Below are positions 36,801 to 47,459 of a DNA stretch of 64,000 nucleotides, piece after piece. The translations under genes and the position numbers were made by a program. The stretch is taken from the NCBI GenBank assembly GCA_024741835.1, contig JAENRP010000240.1, forward strand, positions 1 to 64,000, in the 5' to 3' direction. The notes beneath the pieces were generated by a model. It was given only the letters and a program-made list of their open reading frames with translations. It was not told the DNA's origin and ran no database searches. Position 1 is the first letter of the stretch. Each line of letters begins with the position of its first letter. The stretch is from Diplocarpon mali (lineage: Eukaryota > Ascomycota > Leotiomycetes > Helotiales > Drepanopezizaceae).

Positions 36801-37806
36801 CATTTCTATGGATACAAGTAAGGCTGGAACATACGAGTACACATTCTCGGAGCTATCTGATGCATTGTATGACCACGATGCGAAGAAGTACTCACCACTG
36901 GTTCTTGAGCAGAAAGTTAATCGAAAACCCTCGGCGCGCTTCATCAAGCCGGGTCAATCGTACAAGTACTGCAAAGAGGAGCTGGCTGGCGATGAGGTTA
37001 TTCCCATCAAGCTAGAAGGTGTGCCTCCTTTCAGTCTTGAGGTCGACATCAAGCACCAGAAAAATGCTCGACCAGAGACTGTAAAGGTAGCAAATATCGA
37101 ATCGAACCATTACGATTTCCGCATACCACACCGCTTTTTGTCTCTCGGGACTCATCAAGTCAGTGTACGTAAGGTACGCGACTCCCGTGGGTGTCAACAG
37201 AAGACTGAAATCGGAGCTCCCCACGTCCAAGTTCAAGTCTACGATGTCCCAACGGTTGTGCCATCGGACACGCGCACAGACTACTGCGTTGGAGAAAGAA
37301 TATCGTATACCTTGTCCGGCTCAGCACCATTTGAGATCTTCTACACTTTTGAGGGGGTCTCTAGAAAAGCTAAATCTCAAGCAACTGTCTTCAGGCGTAT
37401 CGCAGAGAAGCCTGGTAACTTCACTATCACCGGTATATCAGATAAGGCTAGCGAGTGCAAGGCCAGCACCAAGATCACCAAGATTATCCACGAAATGCCC
37501 AGTGTCAAGATCAGCAAAGGAAGACAGGTGGAAGTGGATATCCACGAGGGCGGAGAGGTGGAGATCTTGTTTGAATTCTGGGGAACCCCGCCTTTTGAGT
37601 TCACGTACACAAGAAGCACTAACGCTCGCCGAGGGCACAAGTCGGAAGTTTTGGAGACTAGACACGAGGTGTCTAACGAGCATAGCAAGTCGATTCCGTC
37701 GTCTCAGGAGGGAACCTATGAGGTGGTGGCAATCAAGGACAAGTTCTGTTCTTTCTCTACGCAGCATGCAGACATACAGGGGAAGCAGAAGCTCCTCCAA
37801 TACTAG
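33875..37806 (+). CDS. POM152: nucleoporin Pom152, membrane ring of the nuclear pore
   Basis: Pom152 anchors the pore in the nuclear envelope and forms its luminal ring. Exons 33875-34333, 34383-34531, 34586-36648 and 36698-37806 give 1259 residues, typical of the family. After a Ser/Pro/Arg-rich N-terminus, three hydrophobic segments lie within residues 70-153 ([41 protein letters not shown]). The rest is the luminal region of repeated Ig-like modules. Each carries the recurrent pattern G-x-P-P-[FY], visible as [45 protein letters not shown] and GTPPFEFTY. All three introns are 49-54 bases. Confidence 0.95.
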
Positions 37807-37952
37807 TTGAGATGGATTTTTTTTTTTTTTGGATTGATTTTTCACAATCATAGCGCGGCGTTTGGGTGGAAGGGGTTGGTGTTCTGTGGCCGACGTCCAC
37901 TTTCTGATCTGTCCATACTGAACCAAAAGGCCAAGATCAATCGCAATGTACA
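37807..37952. other. POM152 3' flank
   Basis: It begins with a run of T (about 37817-37830) directly after the stop and presumably is 3' untranslated region. No gene is seen. Confidence 0.4.
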
Positions 37953-38674
37953 TTATGCAGATCCGTTTTCCTTCCATTCATGTTGGCTTTGTCGTGCTCG
38001 TTCCAACTCATTCAAATACTCCGTCTCGAACCTATACTTGTTTCCCTTGTTCCAACTCGAGCCCCAGTTGATCTCCCCAGCCTCGACTCTGACTGGTCTC
38101 ACCTGCCTCAGACCATCCAAAATATACTTTTCCTGCTCCCAGGTGTAGGTCTGCGGCGGCTCCTGCTACCCAATTTTCATAGTCCGAATATCGGCCCCCG
38201 ACAACCACTCGCAGAATGTCTTGATTCCCTTCTTCACTTCCGATAATCCTCGCGTCGGCCTCCACATCCTCCGGTTTGGTTGCCCGTTTTTTCAGAGCCA
38301 GGGTGGATAGACAGGTGCACATGTCTGATGGGCGAGGAAAACGGCAGAGGAGAGCACCAAGTCTGAGCGTCTAGTCTTGTGAAGCCAGACATTGTCGTCG
38401 AGTGTTGCGTGGATCATCTGGCCTGCGGAGCCGTAGAGGAGCGGGAGAGCTTCGGCGCGGATCTGGTGGTCTGAGACGGATGAGGGAAGAGGGTATGACT
38501 TGCGGGAGGAGGGATGGGGTTCTGGAGCTGGCGGGGACGAGGACCGCGGACCGCGGACTGGGGAGGTGGGCGATGGGAGGAGGAGAGTGTATACAAGCCG
38601 CCTAACCTCGAGAGGGACGCGGGGGCAAGTAGGTGTGTTGTTTGGCCCTGGGGGCCTCTGCGGTTGCAGGGCAA
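37953..38674 (-). pseudogene. frameshifted gene relic resembling fungal LPxEVR...NRQIRAEALPLLY-type proteins
   Basis: Three consecutive minus-strand segments, in different frames, read as protein. The first (about 38634-38330) has VPLEVRRLVYTLLLP, then DHQIRAEALPLLYGS and LDDNVWLHKTRRSDLVLSSA. The second (about 38325-38155) has ATKPEDVEADARIIGSEEG and VVVGGRYSDYENW. The third (38151-37953) has YTWEQEKYILDGLRQVRPV and ends FETEYLNELERARQSQHEW plus stop. No in-frame ATG precedes the first, because a TAG lies just upstream. The joins near 38,330 and 38,150 lack usable introns, so frameshifts (or sequence errors) are more likely. The family resembles common fungal F-box-neighbour proteins; function is unknown. 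Confidence 0.45.
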
Positions 38675-38952
38675 GCTACGATAGTGGCGTCGGGTCAGAT
38701 GAGATAGTAATGGATCATCACAAGATGCTGTGCGCCAGAATACATTGTGGGCTTGGTGTTCTTTGGTAGCTCTCCAGTGTTCAGCACAAAGTCCGTGTCG
38801 ACGCGTAGGCCAGGTTCAGTGGTCGCCAAAGAGGCTTGCTCGATACCATGATGACTTCCGAACATGCTTGCTACTTGACGGGGGAAGGCCAATGCCTCTC
38901 CTCTATCTCCCCGAGCCCTGAGCCGCAACCAGCTTCGCGTCAGATGCCTCCG

Positions 38953-40657
38953 TCAGGCTGCATGTGCTCGAACTTGGACTCCATTGCCGCTGCAGTTGGT
39001 GAGAGTCAGGTTGTGTCGGGCGATCGGGTCTGTCTGCACAGACTCGAGCTTGTCAAACCGCTGTATCAGACGCACTGTCACGTACGAACTTTCCGTCAGG
39101 GCAAACTGTTGGCCGATGCAGATTCGTGGACCGCCGTTGAACTGTTGACCCGGTCAGTCCAGCAGCAGACAAGGCAGACGACGTACCGGAAGAAATTCCC
39201 AGCCGGGCTTCCTGCTCTGAAATCGTTCAGGCCTGAACTCTTCCGCATCTTCCCCCCACAGATCTCTCCTGCGATGCATGGCGTGCACGGAGTAATCGAC
39301 GGTCGTCCCCTGGGGGATAAAGATCCTCGACTGCCCATCTTTCCCTCCCCCCCTGGGAATCGTCGTATCTCGGTTCGCGAAGCGACCATTGATGGGGACG
39401 ACGGGGTAGAGACGAAGGGTTTCGCTGTTGCAGTGCTGCAAGTACTGGCACCCCTTCATCCGGGAGAATGTGATCTCCCTGGGGTGGTCGTACGTGCCGA
39501 ACTCTGCGATTATCACGTCTCGTAGCTTCGCGTATCGTGCTGGGTCTTGAGCGAGATTGAAGAAGAGCCATCCGAGCAAGGACGCCGTGGTATCTCGACC
39601 GGCCAGGAGGATGTTCAGGAGCTGCGAGCGCAATTCAATCGGGTCTTGTGTCTGAGATGCTAAAGCCTCCAGGAAGACATACTTCTCCTTCGGGCCCTTT
39701 GCAAGTCCCTCCTCGCCGAGATCCTTAGAGAGGGCCAAGCGAACGAAATGATCGATGAAGCCGTGGCAGGTTCTGCACGCCTCCTGGAAGCCCTTGGGCC
39801 GGCACAGGTAATACAGGTCTCCAAAGCGACCGCGTGTCGCCAACGCTGCCTGGCCTTTGTCGAACGCAGAGGCAAAGTCGGCGGAGAGCAGTCCACCAGA
39901 CTTGCCATCCCCATCCTCGTAACCTGGCAAGAGGCGTAGTTGCGAGTCGACCGACTCGCCAAAGAGAAATTCCGTAGCAGAATCGAGGGTGAGACGGAAG
40001 AAGAGGACTTGAAGATCAACGCTGTCAATCCAACTGTCGGGACCAAGCTCAACCTCCAGTGCCTTCATCATATTCTGAACATGCCTCTCCGTCATCTCCA
40101 AGTCGGAGACTTGCTCTCGCGCGAACTGAGGTCGCATCATAGCCCGAGAATGCTCCCCTGCAAACGTCAGCTTCGGAGTCATATCCCGAGGATAGAGACA
40201 TTGCCAGTGTGTGAGAGCCACGCTGGAAGGAAGTCCTACATCCTGCTCCATCTTGCGTGAAGATTCCATTTCCTAGCAGCGGCCAGAAATTGCCCCTCCT
40301 CGTCGGACCGAGATCAAAGTCCCTGAACTGCGTGGCAAGAATCGCTTGTATGTTCTTCTCGTCTGCCGTGAAGATATTCCGATTACCCAGGACTGAATAT
40401 CTATAAGTGATGGCCCCGACATCCGACATGCGCTTGATCGTATCGACCGGGAATTGCTTGTTTCTGTCGGCCGCCAGGGCTCTCACGACATGCTCGACGC
40501 CGAAAGGGAATCGATTCTTCTGGAACGGCGGCTCTTCGCATTTGAGTTCGCGAGCTCTGACAGCCTGCCGACGAGAACGCAGAGAGCTGGAGACGAAGAG
40601 ATAGATGATGTATGATGCCACTGTCCAGAAGGCAGCGATGGCAACCGAGGGCTGCAT
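38953..40657 (-). CDS. cytochrome P450, CYP52-type (alkane/fatty-acid hydroxylase family)
   Basis: CYP52 enzymes hydroxylate the terminal carbon of alkanes or fatty acids in the endoplasmic reticulum. Exons 40657-40240, 40157-39187 and 39141-38953 give 525 residues. An N-terminal membrane anchor (about 5-25, [17 protein letters not shown]) is followed by ELKCEEPP. The family block [17 protein letters not shown] spans intron 1. The I-helix is [12 protein letters not shown], the K-helix ETLRLYP, then a FRPERF block. The haem-binding loop [15 protein letters not shown] has the ligand Cys471. All signatures are intact. The start is chosen so the membrane anchor is N-terminal. Substrate is inferred from family only. 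No redox partner or cluster gene lies nearby. Confidence 0.92.
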
Positions 40658-41854
40658 CTCAAGCAGAAACCCGGATCGCTTAGGGTTGAGATCCCAAAGC
40701 AAGATGAGGCCAAACAGTGCTGGCGGTCGACCGAGGATGTGTTCACAAGAAGCGGAACTTGACGTTCTAGATGCCACTCGGACTCGCAGCCCGCTATCGT
40801 GTGTAGAGTTCGGCTAGTCATGGACTATTCCTCTGACCCGACCTGCTAGGACGCCGTTTATGCCGATTTTGCGGCGTCAATTCCGACTCTGAGCGAGGGC
40901 TTCTGCACAGCCGGGCGGCAGTGATGCAGTTTGAGGGTCAGGATCTATCGCCAGCTACTTACTCCAGCATGTCATTCCATCACGGCGAGACTGACGGTAT
41001 GGGACTTCGGGCAAATCCCAGAGAAGCAAAGAGAAGAAGAGAAAAAGACATCGGTGTCGGCTCGTAATCCGAACATGAACGAGGAATGTGTTACAGCAGG
41101 TGCCGATAGATACATATAGCTGTTGATGCACACACCCAAGACATCTGCCACGCCATATCTCCAACACTTTCACCGTGCTCTGTCAAGGATCGCCAAACAA
41201 CACCACGCTGTAGGCGCCACGATTACGTCTCTCCAACAACCTCACGATCATGCTCATGATTGACCGTATGGCATAGCAGCTGATGCTGGCAAGTAGCTAC
41301 CTATTGTGTACCGTGCCGGCAGAGACCTCTCCGTCCTCTGACTGTCATGGAGCGGACTCAACCAAACTGTCTGGACACGAGAAGACGACGAGATCATCAA
41401 CCCTAACCCGGCTGGAACTGGTCCGACGATACAAATGATGTAAACACTCGGCCTGCCCCCCTCGCAAGTATCCACTGCGTGTACGAGGAAGATGCAACCT
41501 CAGGACTCCCTCTCGCCGTCGCCGTTACCATTACCATTACCGCTGCTCTGCGCCCGCCTCGCCGTTCCAGAGGCGATCGTACGAAAAGCAAAAAACCCCA
41601 GCTCACTGATGACCACCCGGCGACGCCGTGAACCAGAACGGTGGAGCCCTCCTTTACCCTCCGCTGTCAAGCATCCCAGCCAAGTCTCCCATGCGCCCAC
41701 GTCGATGACTGCGCCCTTCTTCTCCATGCTATCTATGCGAAGACAAACGAGCGAGGTTCATGCAGTCGTCGAAAATCATCTACCATGCGACATGCACTTC
41801 GTACGCCATGGGCTCTAGCTGTCGTGACATCTGGGTGTGCTCGCCACCTCGTAT
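40658..41854. other. 1.2 kb interval upstream of the P450 gene, no gene seen
   Basis: It lies between the P450 start (-) and the stop of the next minus-strand gene. It contains the P450 promoter and the 3' region of the Whi5-like gene. The several open frames are short, overlapping and featureless. Confidence 0.45.
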
Positions 41855-43039
41855 TTATGACATGAGATCACCGCCCAGCTGCATACCGAGGCCCGCATGC
41901 TTTGTAGCGCCAGGGTCTCGCATATTCGGACTTGCATTCGGATTGTCAAAGGTCAGACGTCTCCTGGCCACAGTCAGCGGCGTCTTGGTCGTTCTCGGGG
42001 TCTTGGGCCAGGCGCTCTGAGCCGGACTGGGGGTGATGTTGACGAAGTCGGCAAAATCGAAGTTTTGGGATGGGGTATTGGGGTTGAAGCTCGCGAAGAA
42101 TCCGCCCCCGGCGCTTCCGGGAGTGGACATCATGGACGAGGGCAGAGCGAGAGCCTTGGAAGGTGGAGTAGATGGTGGCTGCATCCGGGGACGGGGAGGA
42201 TTTGCAGGGGATGGAGAGGTCGCCAGATACAACAGTAAATCTGCACCCTCTTCTTTTCCATTGTTCGTGACGTTGCGGCGACCCAGGCTCCCTCTATTGC
42301 GGACAGGCGAAGGCGTGCGGGGAGGCGAGGAGCGCATGAAGGAATGTGCTGGCAGCGTATGTTCCTCATCGTCCGATACAGCAGCGAAGTTCGAGTAGAT
42401 TTCGGGTAGGTGGGTGCTTCCGGCGTAGAAGGAGAGGCTCGGGCCAGAGGAGGTTGTGAAGTGCGGTTGTTTTCGAGGTTTGATGGGTGAGGATTGTGTG
42501 AATGAGTGGTCTTTCCACGAGGAACGAGCACCACGGACTGACCTGCCAGCCGTCGGAGAGGAGCAGAATCTCTTGCGAGAACTTGCACCGGAACTTGGCA
42601 ACTCGAAGGTATTGTGGTGACCACGCTTCCGATAAGCACCCCCCCGACCACTTCTTGGCTCGACCTGATCCGAGAATATTGCTGGGCCTTTGAGAGGAGA
42701 GCTCATGAGGTTTCTCGAATTCGAATATGGGAATTCCGAGGCAGCACTCGATGACGAGTCTGAGAGGATATCTCCACTCGATGTAGGTCTTCTTCTTTTC
42801 AGCTCCTCCTCGACCTTCGGCTCGATGCTGTCCAGGGTGAGGTCCTCCCATCCACGAGCGGCTTTGAATTGTGCGAGCGCAAGGCGAGTCTTCAGCTTCC
42901 GGCCAATCTGCACACCTGGTCAGCTTGTAGCCATCTCATGAGGCGACGCTGGGAGGAGATTGTATACCTTGCCCACCTCGGCCCGCTTTAACACTGCGTC
43001 GACGACTACATCCGGCTGCTTTTTCCAAGGCGACGCCAT
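41855..43039 (-). CDS. Whi5/Nrm1-type G1/S transcription repressor
   Basis: Whi5 and Nrm1 bind the G1/S transcription factors SBF and MBF and repress them. Exons 43039-42968 and 42907-41855 give 374 residues. The conserved GTB-type motif spans the intron: VLKRAEVGK joined to IGRKLKTRLALAQFKAARGW. The long remainder is disordered, with many Ser-Pro and Thr-Pro sites (for example MRSSPPRTPSPVRN, TPPSKALALP) expected of a CDK target. A second conserved-looking element is LLLYLATSPSPA (about 245-256). The C-terminus has TPLTVARRRLTFDNPN. I cannot tell whether it is the Whi5 or the Nrm1 counterpart; many filamentous fungi have one family member. Confidence 0.8.
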
Positions 43040-44411
43040 TCTCTCCAGAGGAGAGCACTGATACGTGATCTTGACCTTGCGCAACTGCGAGAGCAAGGTC
43101 GGCGACTCTGCTGCGTCTGAAGCTGATTATTTTGGACTTTTTTAGGGGCGGGGAAGGGGGGGGTTGAATTAGAAGAGAGCCTGGTCGGCGGCGAAGTCAA
43201 TGGGGGTGGCCAGCGGAAATGAAATCCTTGCTTGGGGGTGATTGATTGGAATCCTGCCCGGCAGATAAAAGACTGTGCAGAAGTTTGTTAAGCACCGAGG
43301 TGAATTAACCCAGAGAATTGACGCGAACAGAATGGCGAAGAGGCGAAAGAGAGGACAAGACGAAGGAGAGGTTTTGGACAATGGCAGAGGTTCATTCCTA
43401 GCGGGCAGAATTGGAAACCGTCACACTTCACTCTCAGGGGCCGACGCGAGCGGGTTGCCGTAATACTCGCGTAGACATGAAGTGGGAGATGTGCAGGGGC
43501 AGGCCCGCGTTGCTGAGCCAACGGACAAATGGCCGGGGCGGGAGTATCTACAAAGGACGGCTGCTTCGTCGCGGACCAAACAAATAAGCCCATTTGCGCG
43601 AGTGTGTGCGAGCGTGGATCTGAAGCTTTGAATATCCTTTCCGGTCGTGCTGGTGTGGTCGGCGACGATGTACGCAGGAGGCGGTCCATCACCTACGAGT
43701 ATCCACATACTTTCACTCGTCGCTCCAGACCCAGCACATTTTGCTCGATATCGCAGATTACAGGCATCACAGAAATCACAACCCGTTTGTCCACATAGTA
43801 AATAGTTCAGAGGCTCTTTGCCTCCTGTTATGGTCAGCTGGCACAGCAGCTTGCCGCCGAGACAAGACATCATCGGCAGGACAGGGGAAAGGAGAGGGGG
43901 AGGAGGAAGAAATGAGGAAGAGTTGGGTGGTCGGTCTACCATTCACCCTTGATGTAGATACTCAAACTCTCTTTTCATCAAGCCCCCCCTGCTAAATCGA
44001 TAGCAGAGGATAGCAGAGGCCAAAGAAAAGGCGTATACCGCGCGCGTGTAATGTGCGGCAGGGAGGCAGTGGGAGCCTTTGTTTATCAATATTGTCCTCG
44101 GCTAACACTTCCCAGCTGATGGGTAAGGGGTAGGTCGGTGTACTTTCGCGCTCGTATGGGAAGAATGCGCCATGCTGCCAAATGTCATTGATTCGTCAAG
44201 TCGACCGACGCCGTGCTGCTGTCGGTGGTTAAAATGCGCAGGTCAACTCATCATCTTCCTCTTCTCTGCGCCTCCTCCACCTCCATCTTGACAGGAGTTT
44301 CAAAGCGCGGCCTTGGCCAGAGCAAGGCCTTTCTCGGGCCACCACATCCATCCAAACCAACGTAATACAACCCGCTGCCCAACCCCGACCCCAATCACTC
44401 AAACATTAACA
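43040..44411. promoter_or_regulatory. divergent promoter interval, Whi5-like / hypothetical gene
   Basis: These 1.37 kb lie between two start codons. Minus-strand open frames of 134 and 173 codons overlap each other in different frames and have no family features. I found no exact ACGCGT box. Confidence 0.4.
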
Positions 44412-45462
44412 ATGCTCATGACGCAGCTCTTCCGCGAGAACCTGGAGAATATCGGTGAGCCGAAAAACATTCGGGACTCTACGCTGAATGGATTTCGCTG
44501 GTCCTCGTAAGCGGAATTTTCCCCTTCTCTACCTGCGGACTTTATATTCATAGTGTCGGGGCAGGCCTTTCTCGCATGGCTGCGTCGGCCTGGTCACGGG
44601 TTGGTCACGGGTTAGTCACGGGTGCGTCACGGGTGCGTCACGGGACCGGCACTTCCTCATTAGGAGTAGTAGCTTTGGAGGGCATCTTTCGGGTATATAG
44701 CCAGCAGTCTCGGACCCCGCCGGCAGGATATCTGGACCGTCGCATGAAGGATTTCCTGACTTCCAAGTGCGACTCGTACAGCGATCCCATCGAACCGTGT
44801 CGACACGCGCGCAAACACCTTCGGCTATCGATTGGCTTGACGAAACCCGGGCGACCCGACGCCCGCATCACCCCTCCTTCACCCCGAATATGGAGAACGA
44901 ACCCAATATTCGCACGAACTTCGGCTCGCCCGTAGTCTTCTTTGATTCTCACCCGGAGGAGCAAGAATCATACCTCTACTCGTACTGGTCCAGCCTAAAA
45001 TCCAGCCTCAAGATCGCCTGGACCGGCGACGTCCCCAAGTTCCACGAAACTGGCGTGCTGAGGTTGTATTTCTACACGCAGGAGGGCCGGATAGGACACA
45101 AGGACTACGAACTCCGCGAATACGAGAAAGTCAGGGCCGATTGGCACAAGGCTCTGGAGCTGCCCGAGGTCAGACGGGCGGTCGTGATGGGGTATTCCGG
45201 ACAAAATCCTTACACGCTGGGCAGAAATCCTTGGAGGGAGAAGTTTGAGAGAGAACAGAAGCTCGCGGCCAAGGCGGAGGCGCAGCAGAAGAAACAAGAC
45301 GCCCTCAAAGCTCAGCGGAAGAAAGACGACGATGCGGCAAACCTGATTGACTTCGACGATCTCATTGCGCAAACCGAAGAAGCGGAGGAGCAAAGGGAAA
45401 TCAAGGAACGGGAGCGAGAACGCGAGGGCTCCTCGGAACATGATCGCCTCCTGGATGTCTGA
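44412..45462 (+). CDS. unrecognised protein, probably mitochondrial
   Basis: The last exon is secure from about 44890 and open from 44768. It encodes a Glu/Lys-rich protein with NFGSPVVFFDSHPEEQE, YFYTQEGRIGHKDYELREYE and a C-terminal coiled-coil-like stretch (KAEAQQKKQDALKAQRKK), ending HDRLLDV. Two 5' models keep frame. In one, exon 44412-44454 joins 44768-45462 directly, giving 245 residues. In the other, a middle exon starts near 44553 and ends near 44594. Either gives a basic N-terminus rich in Arg, Ser and Thr (RSHRTVSTRAQTP) that looks like a mitochondrial presequence. An 11-base minisatellite lies in the presumed intron. I do not recognise the family. Confidence 0.6.
44591..44645 (+). 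repeat. 11-base minisatellite, five copies
   Basis: Five consecutive 11-base units of the type NNGTCACGGGT, the last ending in A. Because 11 is not a multiple of 3, copy-number change would shift frame if the region were coding. Confidence 0.9.
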
Positions 45463-47459
45463 ACTTGAACTCGACTTTGGTCCAGGCGTGGCTCAGGCTC
45501 AGGCAGTGCAGCATTGTGGACTGAAGAGTCAGGCGAACATCCTGCAAGCCTGAAACGGACGACATTTGACATGTCGGCAGATTAGAATGATATATGAACC
45601 GAACGAGACACGTAATTGTTGAGACGACGGTATAACATCCGCTCCACTCCTCTCGTTTTCCCTTTGGCCTGCAAAGCCGTACGAGTGTCTCTTGTACGTA
45701 TATTTACGCGGTGCAGGCTTGAGACACTCGATTACCTTTTGAGATGGCTTAGAGGGAACACAAGACAAATCGATTACCCGCTTACGAACTCCTACAATTT
45801 CCCACAGCTTACGAACTACGGCGCTTGCTCTTCCTCCGGCAACTAGCAAGTAGTTCTTTGCAGAGATTACCAGCTTGCGAACGTCAGATCGACCTTCTAC
45901 GGCTGCGCTGACCTACCCACCAAGGGCTGTCTTGTATGTGCGAAGTTCTGGAGATGTATACCACGACTAGGAGGTCTCCACGAGGAAAGAAGGATATGCG
46001 CATCTATCCAGCCGGCTGAACAGATAGCCACGAGACAAGAGAAGTGACTCGTTCTGCTCTGAAGCTCTACGGAACGACATGACGCGAGGAGAAGGATTGT
46101 GATTGGGGAGCGCTCGTGAGGGGGTATTTTTGGAATTGTTAGATTTGCGTATGTGTGCTGAGACTTTCTTGTAGCTGCCCCTCCTCGCTATGATGAGGGT
46201 TTCAATAGTTCTAATTCGTTTAAGAAGCATCTGTGCTATGTACCTATGACCAGGCCTCTGGGGACTTTATTTCTCCGCGCGGTATATTGCCTCAACTGTC
46301 ATGTCCACATTACCTTGACCGGTTGTGCAAGAGCGTCTGCGAAGAGCTACAGCCCGCGACTAAGCACGAATTGCATGCTTGCAAGGATTCTTTCTCATAC
46401 AGCTCGGTGGCAGATAATTCCAAGTCGTACTATAGACGTAGACCAAGAACCATCATCATGGTTCATGGTATCTCGTCCTCTTCGCGGGGCTCTCGCCCGT
46501 AGAAGGGGAAAGCGATATCTATCTCCCTGGCGCGACATTTGCTGTGTCATGAAACTGTAGTAGCCTCTGGTCCTCTTCGCTTGGCCACTTCGCTGTGGAT
46601 TTGACGAGTTTCGAGTGTTTGGAGAGCGCGTATGCGCCGCAACCTGGTCTCGAACCTCGATATGGCACCGAATCCGGCACCCTCAGGAATCCTCGCGCCG
46701 CCTAGCATCTCCCTGGATATTCTGTTGCGGACCATGCGACTCTTGGACGATCGACAGTACCTGCATCACATCCTGAAGTAGAGGGTACATGCAATCAGGC
46801 CTCCACGGGCTCGAGGATGTGTTTCTTGTCCTCTTCTCGGACTGATGGAAGGGTTTCCGCGTTTGAATGTCAGCCCGTAGACATGCTGCTCTGCTCTGCC
46901 TGCCGACAATCCTGGAACATCTGGAGTCAGCCAAGTTGTCGGGTTGGGCTCTGCAGCATTCCGACTCTACCATGACATTGCCTTGACTTACCTTACCAGT
47001 AGGTATCTGACCTTGGAGATACCTCATATGCGTCGAATACTGCCCCGCCAAGGCCTTTCTTGATTACTTCCAGATTACCTCATCAACGCAGTCTTGGGCC
47101 TTGAATTTCCGGCCCCCCATACGAGAACCAAGGCAGTACGCTTTCGTCATTGCACTTAAATGAACTCCCTCGGACCAGGGGGCAGCAATAGCTTCAACTC
47201 CCTTAATTACCTTTCCCAAGGTAACATTCAACTTTACCTACCTGCTACCCGGGTGGTTTTCTACTTTGCTTCTTCTCGTATTGCTCGGCCTCTGGTCCAC
47301 AACACACTCGTTTTTCTGGTACAGACCCTCAAGTATCTATTTACCTAGTCCCTTGCTAACTTACCTACTACCTTCTTATTTTCTCTCATCTACCTATACC
47401 CCCACTGGCTGTTACTCACCGCACCGAACCGGATCAGTCTAACATGGTGCAGATGGATA
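45463..47459. other. 2.0 kb interval, no gene supported
   Basis: It is the 3' region of the mitochondrial-like gene and upstream region of the metalloprotease gene. Open frames up to 122 codons occur on both strands but overlap and show no family. The last 350 bases hold scattered CTACCT/TTACCT motifs, common in ascomycete leaders. Confidence 0.4.

Noticed and set aside
38414..38674. 86-codon Pro/Arg-rich minus-strand frame
   Set aside because: An alternative frame over the gene relic; the neighbouring frame carries the conserved motifs.
43288..43942. Minus-strand frames of 134 and 173 codons upstream of the Whi5-like gene
   Set aside because: They overlap one another in different frames and lack any recognisable domain.
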